This document shows, one piece after another, positions 1 to 12,900 of a DNA stretch of 64,000 nucleotides. Below the pieces are notes generated by a model. That model ran no database searches and was not told where the DNA came from. It saw only the letters and a list, made by a program, of their open reading frames with translations. The DNA is from Aptenodytes patagonicus (Eukaryota > Chordata > Aves > Sphenisciformes > Spheniscidae). Location: the NCBI RefSeq assembly GCF_965638725.1, contig NC_134952.1, positions 59,002,065 through 59,066,064 of the forward strand, read 5' to 3'. The number at the start of each line of letters is the position of its first letter. The first letter of the stretch is position 1. The translations under genes and the position numbers were made by a program.

Positions 1-3000
1 CCACATGGCTAATAACCACAAATACAAAACAAAACCCCACAACTATCTCGCTCCTCCCTCACTGGCACTTTTTTCTTCCCCATCCCTCCCAGCCCCAAGT
101 TATATAATACAGCACAGCATCAGATACCACTAGCTGCATAGTGTTTCCTCCCAGTCATTCTCGGGCAGAGATATAACTGTGGTAAAAAATTTACCACACA
201 AGCCTTCAGCTTCCCTGTATAGTTTTTTTGCCTGCAACGCAAATATTAACGATAATGGTTGCAAACAGAATCCTCTCTCACTTTTTGCACTGCTTTGCGA
301 AACAAGACGTGAAAAATAAATGATGGGGAATTCATGTTTCCAGTGAGGAAACAATTGCATGTGAACAATTAGTACATCATAAGGCATTTTAGCCTAACAA
401 GTGTTTCTTTATATTTACCTTTATTTTTTTAATACAAAGTGCAGTTTTGTGGCCGTTGTGCCTGAGGAGTGCAGTGTGCTCTGGTGGCACTAGGGGGCCT
501 CAGCCACCCATTTATTCTCCATGTGCTCTTGTAATTCATAAAAATAGAACCCGGGCAAATGCCTGAAAATACTGCTTCTGGATTCTTTGCTCTTTAAGAT
601 AAATCCTCTATGGCATTGCAACGACCAGCAACACATGAATGATAAGTATTTTTCATTGCACATAATTCTCAGTGTTCTTAAGCTCTTGACACCACCCTGC
701 TGGGCAGAAGCGTTCAGCCAAGTACCTCACCCTCAAACTGAAGCACGTACACCACCTCCCCAGGAGCAAGAGAACTCTGTATAACGCACTCTTCATAGTG
801 CTGTTGCACATTATCTAGTTCTTATTTCATTTATTAGGCAAAACACACTGTTTGTGGTTTGCATTTAACTGCACAGGGCCTGACAACTTAACAACACGCA
901 TCACTGTTATCGAGCGCAAGAGATCTCTCTGCTTTAAATTCCCCAAAGCCAAGCTCTACAGCAGTCCCTTGCCTCACTGGAGATGACTACCAAGGCTATC
1001 CCCTCGCTTCAGTGGGACTCAGCTCTCTCCCAGTTTCTACAGCCACTGTCAACACTGCAAGCATTGCAACAGGGTTCTGCAAGCGCAGAAGGTGCACTCA
1101 TGAAGCTGCTTCCAGGCTTCAGGTTAAGTTGACCTTTAAAAAACCCCCATAAATATAAAAAGAAAACACAGTCCTGAGTGAGGAGGACATTTACAATACC
1201 CAATGTTGGTGGCAAGGTCCGAGCAGATTCAGAAACCTTTTCCCTTATTAACTGGAAGCCTGTTTTTCAATACACTAGCTAGTGTCAACCTATGATAGGT
1301 CTAGAGGAGTTTAGCCACTGGGGCTCTTGAACTGCAGAGGTTTCAGCACCCTCCTTTCCCCCAACAGCAGGTGGGGGAAAAAGCCAACAGCAAAAGCACT
1401 AGAAACAACACAGGAGAAAAGGCAGCAAAATGGAGGCATGGCAGGTTCGACACCAACCATGCTACGCCACTGATCTAACGAGAACTGTAACGACAGTTGT
1501 GTGGCATGAAATACCCTGTTCATCTCAGCAGCTGATGACCGTGGTTGTGACTTTAAACTACTGTGAAGCAAATCATTCCACTGCTCAAGGCAGATAGGGC
1601 AGGAGGCAGTAAGTAAAAGCATGAAAGTGTGAGATGCACTTCAACAACTGGCAGATCTGAAGGGGCACTAGTTGTCTTCAGTTTCCCAGCTCTCCTAAAA
1701 AGACTTGTTTTAAGGTTCTTTTCCTCTCCACCAATGCAAGAAAGAGAGAAGCAACAGGAGTTTCCCTGCAAAACGAACACTTCACAAACAGGAAAAAAAA
1801 AAAAAAAGCATGATCTCTCTACAACTACCAGCACATTTTCAAGGAGCAGGCTTCATTTTAATCCTGTCTGGATACCAACAAATATACTCAGCTGTAGCCT
1901 ACTCAGCTAGGCTTTTGAAAAGGGGTTCTCTTCAAGTGAATGGATTGCACACTGATGTAAAATCAAACTGCTTGGATTTAATCATCGCCTGCTTTTTCCT
2001 GTTTTGGAGAAGAAGAAACGTAGCCACAAAAAGGGGCCATTTTGTGTTCCTTCATTCTAGAAATGAAGAACTAAAAGAATATAAGGATTACAGACCTAAA
2101 CCTGGTATTGGTTTTAACTTGAATTATAGAACCATAGAGCAAAGGAAGCACAAAGGGTAACCGAATTCCTCCCTCAGAAATTCATCTGTAAGTAGGGGGA
2201 AAAAAACCCAACCCTCTACAAGTTGATATAAGCAAGTTCAGCCAACAGTACAAAACCAGCATGGTTAAAAGAGGCATGTGCATGGCATTTGTGGGTGGAG
2301 AGAGAAGGGAAGATGACTTAAAAACCCACAAAAATGAGGACTGTTTTATTACCTCCAGAATTTGTCAGACCAAAAGCTATACCAGACAAATGACTAATTT
2401 CCACACTGTAATAGTACACAGGTGGCTGCATTGTGCCTTCACAAAAAAGCATTAGCTTTTCCACTTAGCAGTCAGCCTGATCTCCAGCCTGTTGAATTCT
2501 TACTGTTAAGGGCACAAAGCCATTTTCTGGAAGTTTACTTCAGGAATAATGAACCTAACCTGTCAGGAAACAGATGTTTTAGCAGAGTTTCAATCTATTA
2601 CGGTGCTGTAAATGCACTGATGAAATAATCTGATTGCTTAGGACATTTTTGTCACTTTTTGGGTTCGTGGGGGGGGGGAAGATTCTTCTCAGTGCACCCA
2701 CTACAGTCTTCCATCTGACTGAGAACAGCTTCTGGGCCAGGGTGAAAGGGAAAGTTGTACTAGAAGAAATTGGCATACTGAGAGTCTTACCTTTCTTCAA
2801 AAGGATCAGATTTTAACAAACAGAGAGAGGGGGAAAGAGGGCCTTATCAGAAACCAAGTAAAGACAATAAGCCCCTAAAATAATTAGTGGAATGGAGAGC
2901 TAAGAGTGAGCATACTTACCCAGTAGTGACAGAGCAGTACCTGGCAACAAGTATCTAGGGAGAATTGCCCAAGCCATAGGTCAACATAAGCGCAAGATCA

Positions 3001-3279
3001 AACAAAGAAGGTTGGAAACACATTTAGAAATTAGAAAGGTTATGACAGAAAGGTGGGATTCTGAATTATTGCAAAAAAACCCAAACGAAACAATATTACC
3101 TGTGTATTATTCAGTTTGAATGGTTATTTATTAACTTACTATTTGTGATTATTAATGGGAACAATAATGCAGCTGCTTGTAGAAGCAGGAAGCTGGACTC
3201 CAAGATAGGATGCCCTAGGAACAAACAACTTTCTGCAACTGATTATTTCCATTTTAGGTGCAGTTACTGGTCATCCAAA

Positions 3280-3430
3280 CCTTACAAATGGTCATACTAG
3301 CTCAGACCAAAAACTGTTTGAGACCACTATCCTGTTTCCAAAAAAGACGACAGGCACATGCCTAGGAGAGAAGGAATACAGAGCAAGCATATATGAAGTG
3401 TTCCCTGATACTTCCTGGATTCTTTAATTC
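3280..3430. mobile_element. old interspersed repeat, probably CR1-type LINE fragment
   Basis: The stretch ATACTAGCTCAGACCAAAAA, ACCACTATCCTGTTTCCAAA and TGTTCCCTGATACTTCCTGG resembles a diverged form of the common sauropsid repeat that reads CATACTGGGTCAGACCAAAG...AGTATCCTGTCT. I am confident it is repeat-derived, less so of the family and orientation. Confidence 0.55.
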
Positions 3431-5399
3431 AAGCTTGCTTCTGGGTTAAAAAAAAAAAGTTTGCCTCCTCAGCATCACGTCTGATAACATCAGAACATAA
3501 AGTAACCCCTGCAAGCCTCACAGCTCTCATAACAGGATACCCATTATTCCAAGTCCTTCATCCATGTTCACAGAATATTGCCCACGAGTTACTGTGGAAA
3601 TTTACAGCCACCGCGTATTCTGTTGGTAAGATCTCCTTGCTGTCTATTTTATCACAAGGTTCTCTTCACGGTGCTCTGTTGCTCTAATTTCCAGAAAGCC
3701 AATTTTAAATTTCAGCTTCAAGCAAAGAAAACAATTACTTAACACCAGAGTAGGAAAAGTGATTTTGGAAAAATGCATTTGACAGCCAGCAACAGTAGTC
3801 CTGACATATACCACAGATTACTGAAGGGAAAATAAAAACTACTTGACGCGTGACATCTTGAATACTTAAGAACAAGAGGACTGTAGATCATACAGTTGGA
3901 AATCAGAGATGGGTGGGGTCAGGAGACTTGACCTATTAAACTGTTGGAATAAAAGAATTCCAATGTGAGAAAAGAAACAATGAAAAGAAGAGATAAAATT
4001 TCAGCATTAATGTCAGTAACATGAAAGTTACAGGTTCACACAAGTTTCTTTTCCTCCAGTTTAAAGCAAAATTAATGCCAATCTGCACATGAATTCACTG
4101 TATTCGTCGTCTTTAACAGAAGTACATTCATGGCATTAACTGGAATTACATCTTCCCCACCCTTTTTTGGTTCTGCAATAAAATAGTTTAACATGAAAGA
4201 GTAACCAAGTATCTCAAAAGATCTTCCTGCCTGCTTACTGTCTCCAGTCCTACCTTCTCCTAGACAAAGCCATCTCCCCTTTTGATGACTTTGACACAGG
4301 CAGCTGTAGCTATTACAGTGTAGTTAACTAGAACACATAGATGTACCTGGACAGCAGTACACAAGCAAAGATGACTAGGGCTGGAGGCAAAGTGGAGGCA
4401 GCAGCAAAATCTTGGGGAAAGGAGAAATATTTTTGGTTGTTACAAATGCATCTGTGGTATTTTTAACCGGTTATGGCCAGTTGTAAATTTCACTTGCTTT
4501 TATGCTATTGTAACAGTCAACAGGGACTACCTAATCCATTTTGTAGAAGGAAGAAAGCTGAGCCTGGAAAGTACTGACAGTGCAATCAACACTTAATGGA
4601 CTATTCTGAGTAAGAGTGTTTCATCTAGTGAAATGAACTGAGGCCCCACTGGAATTTGGAACAACACAGGACTGGCACCAGAAAGCAAGCCTCATCATCT
4701 ACTTAACTGTAGAGCACCCTGTAATTTTTGTACCTACTGGAGATGTATGTGTGGATTAGTGTTAAGTCATGCTTCTTCAATGCAGTGGCAACCCAAGGCG
4801 AGAGGAAATTGGTAACAAAAACTGGAACTAGAACTATTTTGACTTCCCTCAGGAAGGCAGAGCAAGACCAAATGGGATAAGATTATGCTGATGATACCAA
4901 GTTCCAGAGTTTCTCTTTCCTCAGACCTACAACTCATGGGTACACACACAGAAATGCATGCTTAAGGAAGTCCTTTATCAAATCAGTGCATCTTTTTCTA
5001 ACACTGTATTATTGCTGTAAACAAGTAAACTCTAGAGGAAGAGAATCTCAGCAACCAGGAGTCTTAAGAAGCTTATGGCATTGATACACAGGAGCAAAAA
5101 CACGGGTTCCTCTTCCAAAGAGGAGTGTCAGACAGGGTCTGCCCTGAGGAAGCACACCAGAGCAACACAAACCAGCAATGTCATCAATCACTACCCCAGA
5201 ACTTGTGAAACTAACACACATTTGGAATTCAGGAAGGAGATTCATCACAAAAAATTGTGTCTGTTCAAAGTGGAACGGAACCAGGTTGTGAACAGATGTA
5301 ATGTTTCTGAACTCATAAAAGTGACAATATTTCAATACAAGCAAAACTATAAAACAAAGAAAATGACATTTGCAGTTAGTTCCATTACTGCCAACAATG

Positions 5400-5560
5400 C
5401 AGATAGACTGGTTAGGAGTGGTGTGGCCAAGTGGTTACAGCAAAGGATAAAATTTGGGTATAATTCCAGCCGAGACAATCACTACACTGACCTCAAGAAA
5501 GCCATCTGACCTCCTTATGCCTCAACCAACCAGCTGGAAAACTGGATAAAAAGCAGGACT
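5400..5560 (+). mobile_element. MIR-like (CORE-SINE, tRNA-derived) fragment
   Basis: The order of motifs follows the MIR consensus: a tRNA-like head (GGTGTGGCCAAGTGGTTACA), a TTGGGTATAATTCCAGCC block where MIR has GGGTTCAAATCCCAGC, then CACTGACCTCAAGAAAGCCA, ATCTGACCTCCTTATGCCTC and GCTGGAAAACTGGATAAAAA, matching MIR's GTGACCTTGGGCAAG...CTCTGTGCCTCAGTTTCC...CTGTAAAATGGGGATAA. It overlaps the end of the 144-codon open frame there, which argues against that frame being a gene. Confidence 0.6.
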
Positions 5561-6339
5561 GGGTTGAAAACCAGATGTGCCGATAAATTGGGTCTTCCTG
5601 GGTAAATAAATTACAAAATACCCTATACAGAACATAAAGAGTTTGATGCAGGTGGGAATGGTTTATTTAGCACTTTATTATGTGTTTGATTAAAAAATGG
5701 CACTAGGGACCGAGATTGTAAACACTGCCAATTTACTTGGAAATGCATTCACATTATCAGAATGAAATGAACTGGAAGGGAATGCAACAAGCAGAGAATA
5801 CAAGACAAAAAAATGAATTTTATAGGCAGAGTCCTCAGGAAGTCTCTAACTCATGCACAGAGGTATTTCACACGGGATATCTTCAACAAGTTTCATATTG
5901 CTCATCTGAGGAAACTCAGAAAGTCCTTTTATTCCTTTTTTAAAGTTCTAAGCTGCAAGCATAACTTTAAAAGCAACACAAATTATGTTACGTTTTTATG
6001 AAGGTCTCAACTTGTAATGTACAATAAAAAAGTCCATAAAACAATGGATGAAGGCACAGATAAAGAACAACTTCATATATAGAGCAGATTGTACACAAAG
6101 ATTTTTAATATAGACAGGTGATTTTTTGGATCATTACCACTCTGAATGATTTAAGTGTATCTGCTCCTCATAAAGCAAAAAATTTAAAACATCGCACCTT
6201 GAACTCCTTTAAGACATCAAGTGTTCATCCCATAAATTGGGGGAGCAAATGAACAAAGTCCTTTTGAAAAGTAAGCACACTTTATAAAGCACCATCTTAA
6301 TGAAACCTCTAGTGCCATCTAATTTAATGCACAGAAAGG

Positions 6340-6455
6340 GAAAGGCACATCCACATTCCCAGTTTTTGATCTTGCCACTGATTAACTTTTGACAAGTCAT
6401 TTTTTGCATCTTAGCTTCAGCTGGCACATATGTAAAAGGTATAATAATGATACTT
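6340..6455 (+). mobile_element. MIR-like SINE fragment
   Basis: The plus strand shows TTGCCACTGATTAACTTTTG, ACAAGTCATTTTTTGCATCT, TAGCTTCAGCTGGCACATAT and GTAAAAGGTATAATAATGAT. These line up in order with the MIR 3' half (TGCCACTTACTAGCTGTGTGACC, GCAAGTCACTTAACCTCTCTG, CCTCAGTTTCCTCATCTGTAAAATGG, GATAATAATA). Diverged and 5'-incomplete. Confidence 0.62.
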
Positions 6456-6542
6456 TTCATTGGACCAAAAAGTGCAATGGAATAAACAAAATTTCAATCA
6501 CCACATGTAAAGATTAGGTAAAGTAGCCCTCATTTAAAACCA

Positions 6543-6588
6543 TATCACAGACTCTGCATTCCTATCACAGACTATACATTCTGTGATA
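6543..6588. repeat. 20-bp tandem duplication overlapping an inverted repeat
   Basis: TATCACAGACTCTGCATTCC is followed directly by TATCACAGACTATACATTC. The second copy also forms TATCACAGA...TCTGTGATA arms (6,563-6,571 and 6,580-6,588). Confidence 0.8.
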
Positions 6589-8904
6589 ACTAACACAATA
6601 GAACTAGATGCACAGGACAATAAGAGAACAAGAGCTAATGGGATGAAAACCAAGACAATGATCTCAAAATATAGAATAAATAACTTCAATAGCATTATAT
6701 AAATGTATCATACATCACATTGCCAACATTTCATTAAAGGAAACAACATATCTCATGTTCTCCTCTCCTTCTCCAAAAGGAGTGAACTGGTAAAATGCAG
6801 GAGTAGAATTAAGATCAATTGCAGTCAGATCTCCAAAAACCTTTATTTTGTATTCTTTTGGACTTCATCTGAATAAATACATGCACCTTTAGAGGGCCAC
6901 ACATTTTGTGATCAACAATCCTGGCAAGGTCTATCACAATCTGACAGACTCAGGAAACCAATCAGAGGACATATAAAAAGCAAATAAGAGAATTATCTGC
7001 AGCTAGGATACTCTTCATTTACAATAAAAGGCACCAAATCAGATCTTCAGCTGCTCGGGGGTGTCTTGTTAAGTTAGTACAAAACCAGGCATCAGATCCC
7101 ATGCCCCAGGCAAGGACATTCCTTTGTATCTGAATGCACCAGCATCTAAATTTCTAGGCATAGGGTATGTTACATTTCAGCTCTCTAAAGTACAGAGGCC
7201 TTGACACTTGTCTATTAAACATTCACTATGTAGTAAATGGTACAAGTAGCAGTATTACCAGAGCCTTAAACCACACAATCATTGAAGGAAAAGTGACTTG
7301 TAAAGATGCATGAACAGTCACACAGCAGGCAGCGCGTATTTCCTTGCCTTCCTCCATGTTAAAGTAAAAGATGTATCTGAAAAACAATCGCTGTTTGCGT
7401 GCCGAAATGCCAACTGACAACTGCAGAACAGCATCTGGCTCAGACGCTATGCTTTTGAAGACACCCAAGTTCGTAAGAAGTCTGAAAGTGACTTCTGTAG
7501 CAAGCAAACTTTTCTTGCTTCCCAAATCCTGCCCTGTCACAATTCTTACATACTAACAATCTTTTCAGACTTAAACACCTAATATTAAATGTTTAAATAG
7601 AAAATAGGTGACAGGAAAAGTAATACACCTAGGAAAGATCACATCTAAATTATCTCAGTTTGGAGAGTTGAGGGTAAAACAAAATCATGGGTTTGGATTT
7701 TTCACCATAAGCTTTGTTATGAAAACAAAACCAACAACCTCGTACCATGGGAATCATTAGAAAAGATAGATGCCTGATTCAGAATGACTAATAAAGAAAT
7801 AATAAGAAAAAAAAAAGCCACCAGGTCCACACATTCATGAAGCTGACTTCAGAAAAGAATAGTTCTACTACTACAACAAGGGGGTGGGAAGGATTACAAA
7901 AGCTCACGGTTACAACTATATAGGTAAGATTTTTCTCTCAAAGATAAAGAAAATATTCTGAAGTAATCACATCTACATGATCAAACTGTACTAACCTAGC
8001 ATTTTAAAAAACACAAAATGATAGTTACAATACAATGGCAAGAGTTGGCAACACTGACTTTGCAGCAAAAAATTACATAAAAAGAATACTATGCATTTCA
8101 AAGTCCATGTGATCCCTGTAACTCACTAGTGACAGCACATCCTTTCAGCATATATGGCAGTATAAAAGGTGGTTATAGACTTGGGAAAGTGGGTATCAAG
8201 CACCAAAGCAAAGTGCTCCACAAAACATTTTCATCATCCCTCACCCAGCTACTCTTCACCTAGCTCATCGCAGCATTGCGCTGCTGAGAAATTTTGCTGA
8301 TGCACAACTTGACAGATTCAGGATTATTTTAATGTAGGAAAGTTGAAGTTGAGGAAATCTATTTCCCTTTCCTACAAAAAAACCTCTGAGGAACATAAAC
8401 AGCAAAGATGAAGACCAAGAAGTATTCTTCTTGTTATGATACCACTTTTACACCAGAAAAGTTAAGATTCAGTTAACACATACTAGCAACTACCATACAA
8501 CCAGAAGGCTATGGAGTTCTGGAATACCTTCACATCTGAGAGCACAGTTATTTTAAGGGTCAAATCCTTGCAACCCCCCTTCAAACCAATGATCAAAAGG
8601 GGAAGTTCTCCTTCATCTGTACGCTTCACACATGCTGTGAAGACATTGTTTCCAATGGCTGAAGTTGGCACATTAAGACTATCAAATCCAGGTATCAGTC
8701 AATGTACTCTCTACAGAAAAATCCTATTTTGAGCTGAGGATCTCTGCCCAGCATTCACCTAACACAACATAATTTGGCCTGTTATTCTTTTCTACCACTA
8801 CAGATGTTTTGAGACTATTACTAACATAAAATGATGACTTCAATTAGACTAAATTTATAGAACAACATTCTTCCACGTTTTTCCCTCAAAAATATATTAA
8901 TGAT

Positions 8905-9000
8905 TTAAGAAAAAACATATACTTAAAAAAAAGCTTACATTATATGTTGTCAATTACATAGTGTAATGTAAGCTTTTTTTAAAAGTATAATTTTTAAGTG
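8905..9000. repeat. AT-rich inverted repeat (foldback) with about 24-bp core arms
   Basis: Left arm 8,921-8,944 and right arm 8,962-8,986 are reverse complements apart from a few positions; both hold the core AAAAAAAGCTTACATTA. A 17-base loop separates them. Pairing continues more loosely outward to about 8,905 and 9,000. It could be a small MITE-like element, a cruciform-prone site or a hairpin precursor; the sequence cannot decide. Confidence 0.85.
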
Positions 9001-11865
9001 TTGACCTAATGTCAATTATGGCAACACTATGTGGACCTCAAGCATGCTTAGAGTGCTCTTTCGAGGGGAAGAACATAATAAAATAATTTTTATAGTCACC
9101 ACAATCATTCATTGTAAAGGTTTTAAAAAAATATGATTTCCACTCTCCCTGTTTATAATCAGATGGTATCGTTAATAATTGCTGAATCCACGCCGAGAAA
9201 CAAAAATTAACACCCAGGCATTAATTTCTAATTGAACCAACAGAGTTATCAGAAATTATAGTAATTAACCAAAACTGCCCATCCCGTGTTGCTAGTCGAC
9301 CCAATGAATATCCAAAAGTTACTCAAAGCTTTCCATACTACACTTAAAATAGACATACCATGTGCTCGTTCAGCAGCAATTCTGTAAAGTCAGCAAGTCT
9401 CAGTACTATTTGCATTAGTCACTCAAAATTACTGCTTTTCAAAGGTTTGCTGACAGGATACTGCTGATTAATTTCATCACTGCTTTTCTGCCTCCTCCCA
9501 TTAAGAGAAGAGGTAATATTGCACAGAGTTTGCTAGTATGGTCTTTGCCAGGAAAAAAGGGAAGTGGGGTGGGTGGGAGCATATTACCAGAACTGCCTTA
9601 CTGTGCTACAGTTAACTTAGTGCAGCTTCCTTCTATACACCAAGGCCAGAAGGAAAACATTTTCTTAATCAAAGGCACAGCCATGTACATATGAAAGAAC
9701 AGCGCCAGTGGGCGACCTTAGACTGTACGTTTGAAGCCCTGTCTTAATAAAACAAATGTTCACATGCTTGAGGTATGTTATTTTCGGATACTAAAGTAGC
9801 CTCTTCTCACCCTGAACCGCTATACACTTCAGGCTTAGCTCAACAGGATGACAGAAGATTCTTCTCCTGCCACCGCTGTCTTCATCCAGACAGAACTCAA
9901 GCCTCATAAACTGGAAGCTGTAACCTTATATCCACTTTACGAAGGTAACTTTGATTTTACTAGGGCTGAGGATTCTCTGCTACAAAGATCAGTGTCACAG
10001 CAAGATTCCTTCAGAAACAAACACCAAGACAGCAACATTTTGAAGTTTTCATTCTGATGGGGAGTGGGACATAATCTACAACTCTGCAACCATATCATTA
10101 CAAGACTAAAGGTCTTGTCATACTTTCAACTGCGAGCAGAGGAATTATTTTGAGATATCATTACTAAGAGGAAGCTTTCTAAGACGTTTTTGTTTAGAGT
10201 GACATTATTCACAAGAAGAAAAAGTTAAAGATATTTTATTTGGAAACTGCTTTTGGTTGAGTCTTTCAGCAGGGACTTTCATTCCTATATTATATAGTTC
10301 TTGGTTTATAGCAAATGTATGCATTGAAATAAATGAATTGGGGGATATCCACAGAATTCCAAGTCTGCTTTAAGCATTCTCTATAAAAAAAATTAATCTA
10401 TTTTTTTCCTTAAGCCAATTTGTTTGCGTATTAGCTTCTCTGCTTATAAGAACATGCATATGCACAGCATACACAGAGGACTGTAACAGTGGTTTTACAG
10501 TGCTAAACATTTTTTTCCCCATAAAGAAAAGCAAACCCAGTGTTTTATTACTTTTGTAAATGCCGCACCAGCAAAACAGCTGAAGTTGGCTTGTACCAGT
10601 TGTTTATCACCTTTGATAAAATTACAAGAGCAGAAGAAAAATGAGATTTCAGAAATCACCAGAAAATAAAACGAAGGTAAGGTTGTCTGCTCAGGATTTG
10701 ATGGAAATTTTGTACAGAAAGGCACCAAATGGCCAGCCATAGCCTAAGTATAGGAAAGAAACATGTCTCCAATGCTGATCTTATTTTTCATTATCATCAT
10801 ATTACGTCTGCAGATCTCTGAAGATCAAAGTGACTGAAGAGTTAAAATAATAACCCCCCCTGCCCCCTATGCCTAGATTTCCTTTAGTGAGTTTTAAACC
10901 TGAATGACTTCTGGAGACTACAGAAATATTACTGATGGCAGACAGGAAAGAATTCACGTTTGCCTTTATATTTTATCATAAACTTGCACAAACTTCAGTT
11001 GTGTCTGGAAGCCAAACATAAATTAATCACAGAGCAAGCAGGTAGTGCACAATCCAATGTTTTCCTTATCTTTGAACCTCTCCCAGCTTGGACAGATGTG
11101 CCACTCTTCACTAGGCTGGAAGAGAACAGAACAGATGAACTCCTGGAAATCCAGCTTTCATACTTAGGCACCCAAAGCAAGGGGCTCCCAACCATTAAAA
11201 TACTGCCTGAATTCAGAGATCATGTGTATTATGAATTACTGTGTAATGTGGTTAAGAAAGAAAATGTCAGTAGCAATGGGATTCTCAACACCACGTCTTC
11301 TGCTCCTGAATAAATCCAAGATTTTTTTCCTTTTGTTTGGGGATTAAAAAAGTCCAAAATCACTCTCCAGTGCATGAAAGCTAAAAGAATTCTCAAAACA
11401 CTCAGACCATGAAAAAACAGAGAGGTCCTCTTCTTCAAAGACCTCAAAGCTGAAGAACTGAGCTCCCTTTACGAATTTAGCTTCTCTGAGCAGAACAGTC
11501 TTCTTGCGCACATAATTTAGTGCAAGAAGCAGCCAAGGAATAGTCTCCTGCAGAGATGAAAGATGATCTCGTGACTATCGCGCAAGAATCCTCAAGTGGG
11601 AAGAAGGACGTCTGCATTGAAAGTAGGCATTATTGCTCTGTTAAAAAAAAGAAGAAAAACACCACACACACACAAAGGTTTTCTACGGTACCAAATGGTC
11701 AAGAAAATAACACAAGAATTTTAAGAACTTGCATGAGGGCTATAAATGTTATGCCATCTCACTATAGTGGCTCAGAACACAAAAGTGAGCAACCTCACAG
11801 GTACTGTATTTAAAAGTAAAGAATGTGTAGAGATTACTGAGGACATACAGGGAAAAATAATTATT

Positions 11866-11902
11866 CCCCCCCCCCCAAGAAGTACACACAAACACACACA
11901 AA
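11866..11902 (+). repeat. C11 run and short (CA) tract
   Basis: Eleven C are followed by two short ACACAC blocks. A further ACACACAC block lies at about 11,663-11,675. Confidence 0.8.
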
Positions 11903-12639
11903 TTCATACAAGAACTATCCTCACCTACTTTCAGCATCTTACCTGTAATTCTACGAATATAAAGTAAAGCAAGAACTATGTCCCACAACTTCTAGCTTCC
12001 CTTGTTTCACTCTGCACTGAAACAGTAAGTATTCCATCTTTGAAAACTAATTATATCTGTCAGGAATTCTGAGAAACTAAGATGAAAAGAGGAGAGACTT
12101 TACTTACAGGTTACTTTGATAATCAGCAAAGGGGATACATAAGCTACTTATGTAGGGCCAAGCTCACAGCTTTTCCGCAGCTTATGCAAAACTGAGCCTT
12201 ATTTAAGTTAAACAAATGAGAACAGCATTTGTGTTTGCAGCAGAGAGCTCAAGGCAACTTAAGGAGTTCTACATTAAGACTTGAGTTTGGATCAGAGCAT
12301 ACTTTTAAAGTATAACCTCCTAATCAGCCCCTCCTACCACGTTTGATTCACGGAGTGGTTTCAGGGCACACAAACTGGATTCCTTTTAGATGAATCAGAA
12401 GGTAGGATCCAAAACCTGTCTGTGGCCCTGCAGCTGCTAATGGGCATTTGGTCCAGAGCAGACTGGAGCTATATGGAATCAGCACCCCTAAAAGATGTAT
12501 AGCACACTTTGCTTTACACGTATGTTCCTATGGGGTCACATTATGTGCTAATAAAGAGATAGCCTGAGAAAAGTCCCTTTTCTTAGTACAGGTCATCCAA
12601 GGCTTTTTTACCTCGTATTGTCCTGTGGTAACCTATGCT

Positions 12640-12900
12640 CCTGGTTTCCACAAAGACTCTCTAGCACTGTGGGCCAAGGGGAGCACAGCCAGCCTACAGG
12701 TCATCCCCACGACTGAGTCAGCTGCCAGCCTCAGCCAGTATTTCCTGCACTAACTCCCAGCCGCAGCACCGGGAGGTCACAAGCAGGGGCCAAAGTCTGA
12801 GCTGCAGCTGTCCACAGCTTCTTCCACCGCAGCCAGGGAGCATACGTGGTTAGCCTCTCAGCATGGAGGACTCTTGCCCTACTGCAACTGAGGGCCAGGT
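12640..12900. other. GC-richer patch in TBCK intron 3 with an AP-1/MARE-like site
   Basis: This stretch is visibly richer in G and C than the surrounding intron. It contains GACTGAGTCAGCTG at 12,711-12,724, that is an AP-1 TGAGTCA overlapping a CAGCTG E-box. It has no ORF with known homology. It may be a regulatory element or an old insertion; both are guesses. Confidence 0.35.

Noticed and set aside
5422..5475. tRNA-like sequence GTGGCCAAGTGGTTA
   Set aside because: It lacks a proper B box, anticodon arm and acceptor pairing, and continues into a MIR body; it is the tRNA-derived head of a SINE.
5075..5509. 144-codon plus-strand open frame, the longest outside the CR1 copy
   Set aside because: Its 3' part overlaps a MIR-like SINE, the rest has no family resemblance, and it lies antisense in a TBCK intron without splice or promoter support.
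7226..7540. 104-codon minus-strand open frame in TBCK intron 3
   Set aside because: It lacks resemblance to the TBCK kinase-like, TBC or rhodanese segments, and no exon-type splice sites frame it.
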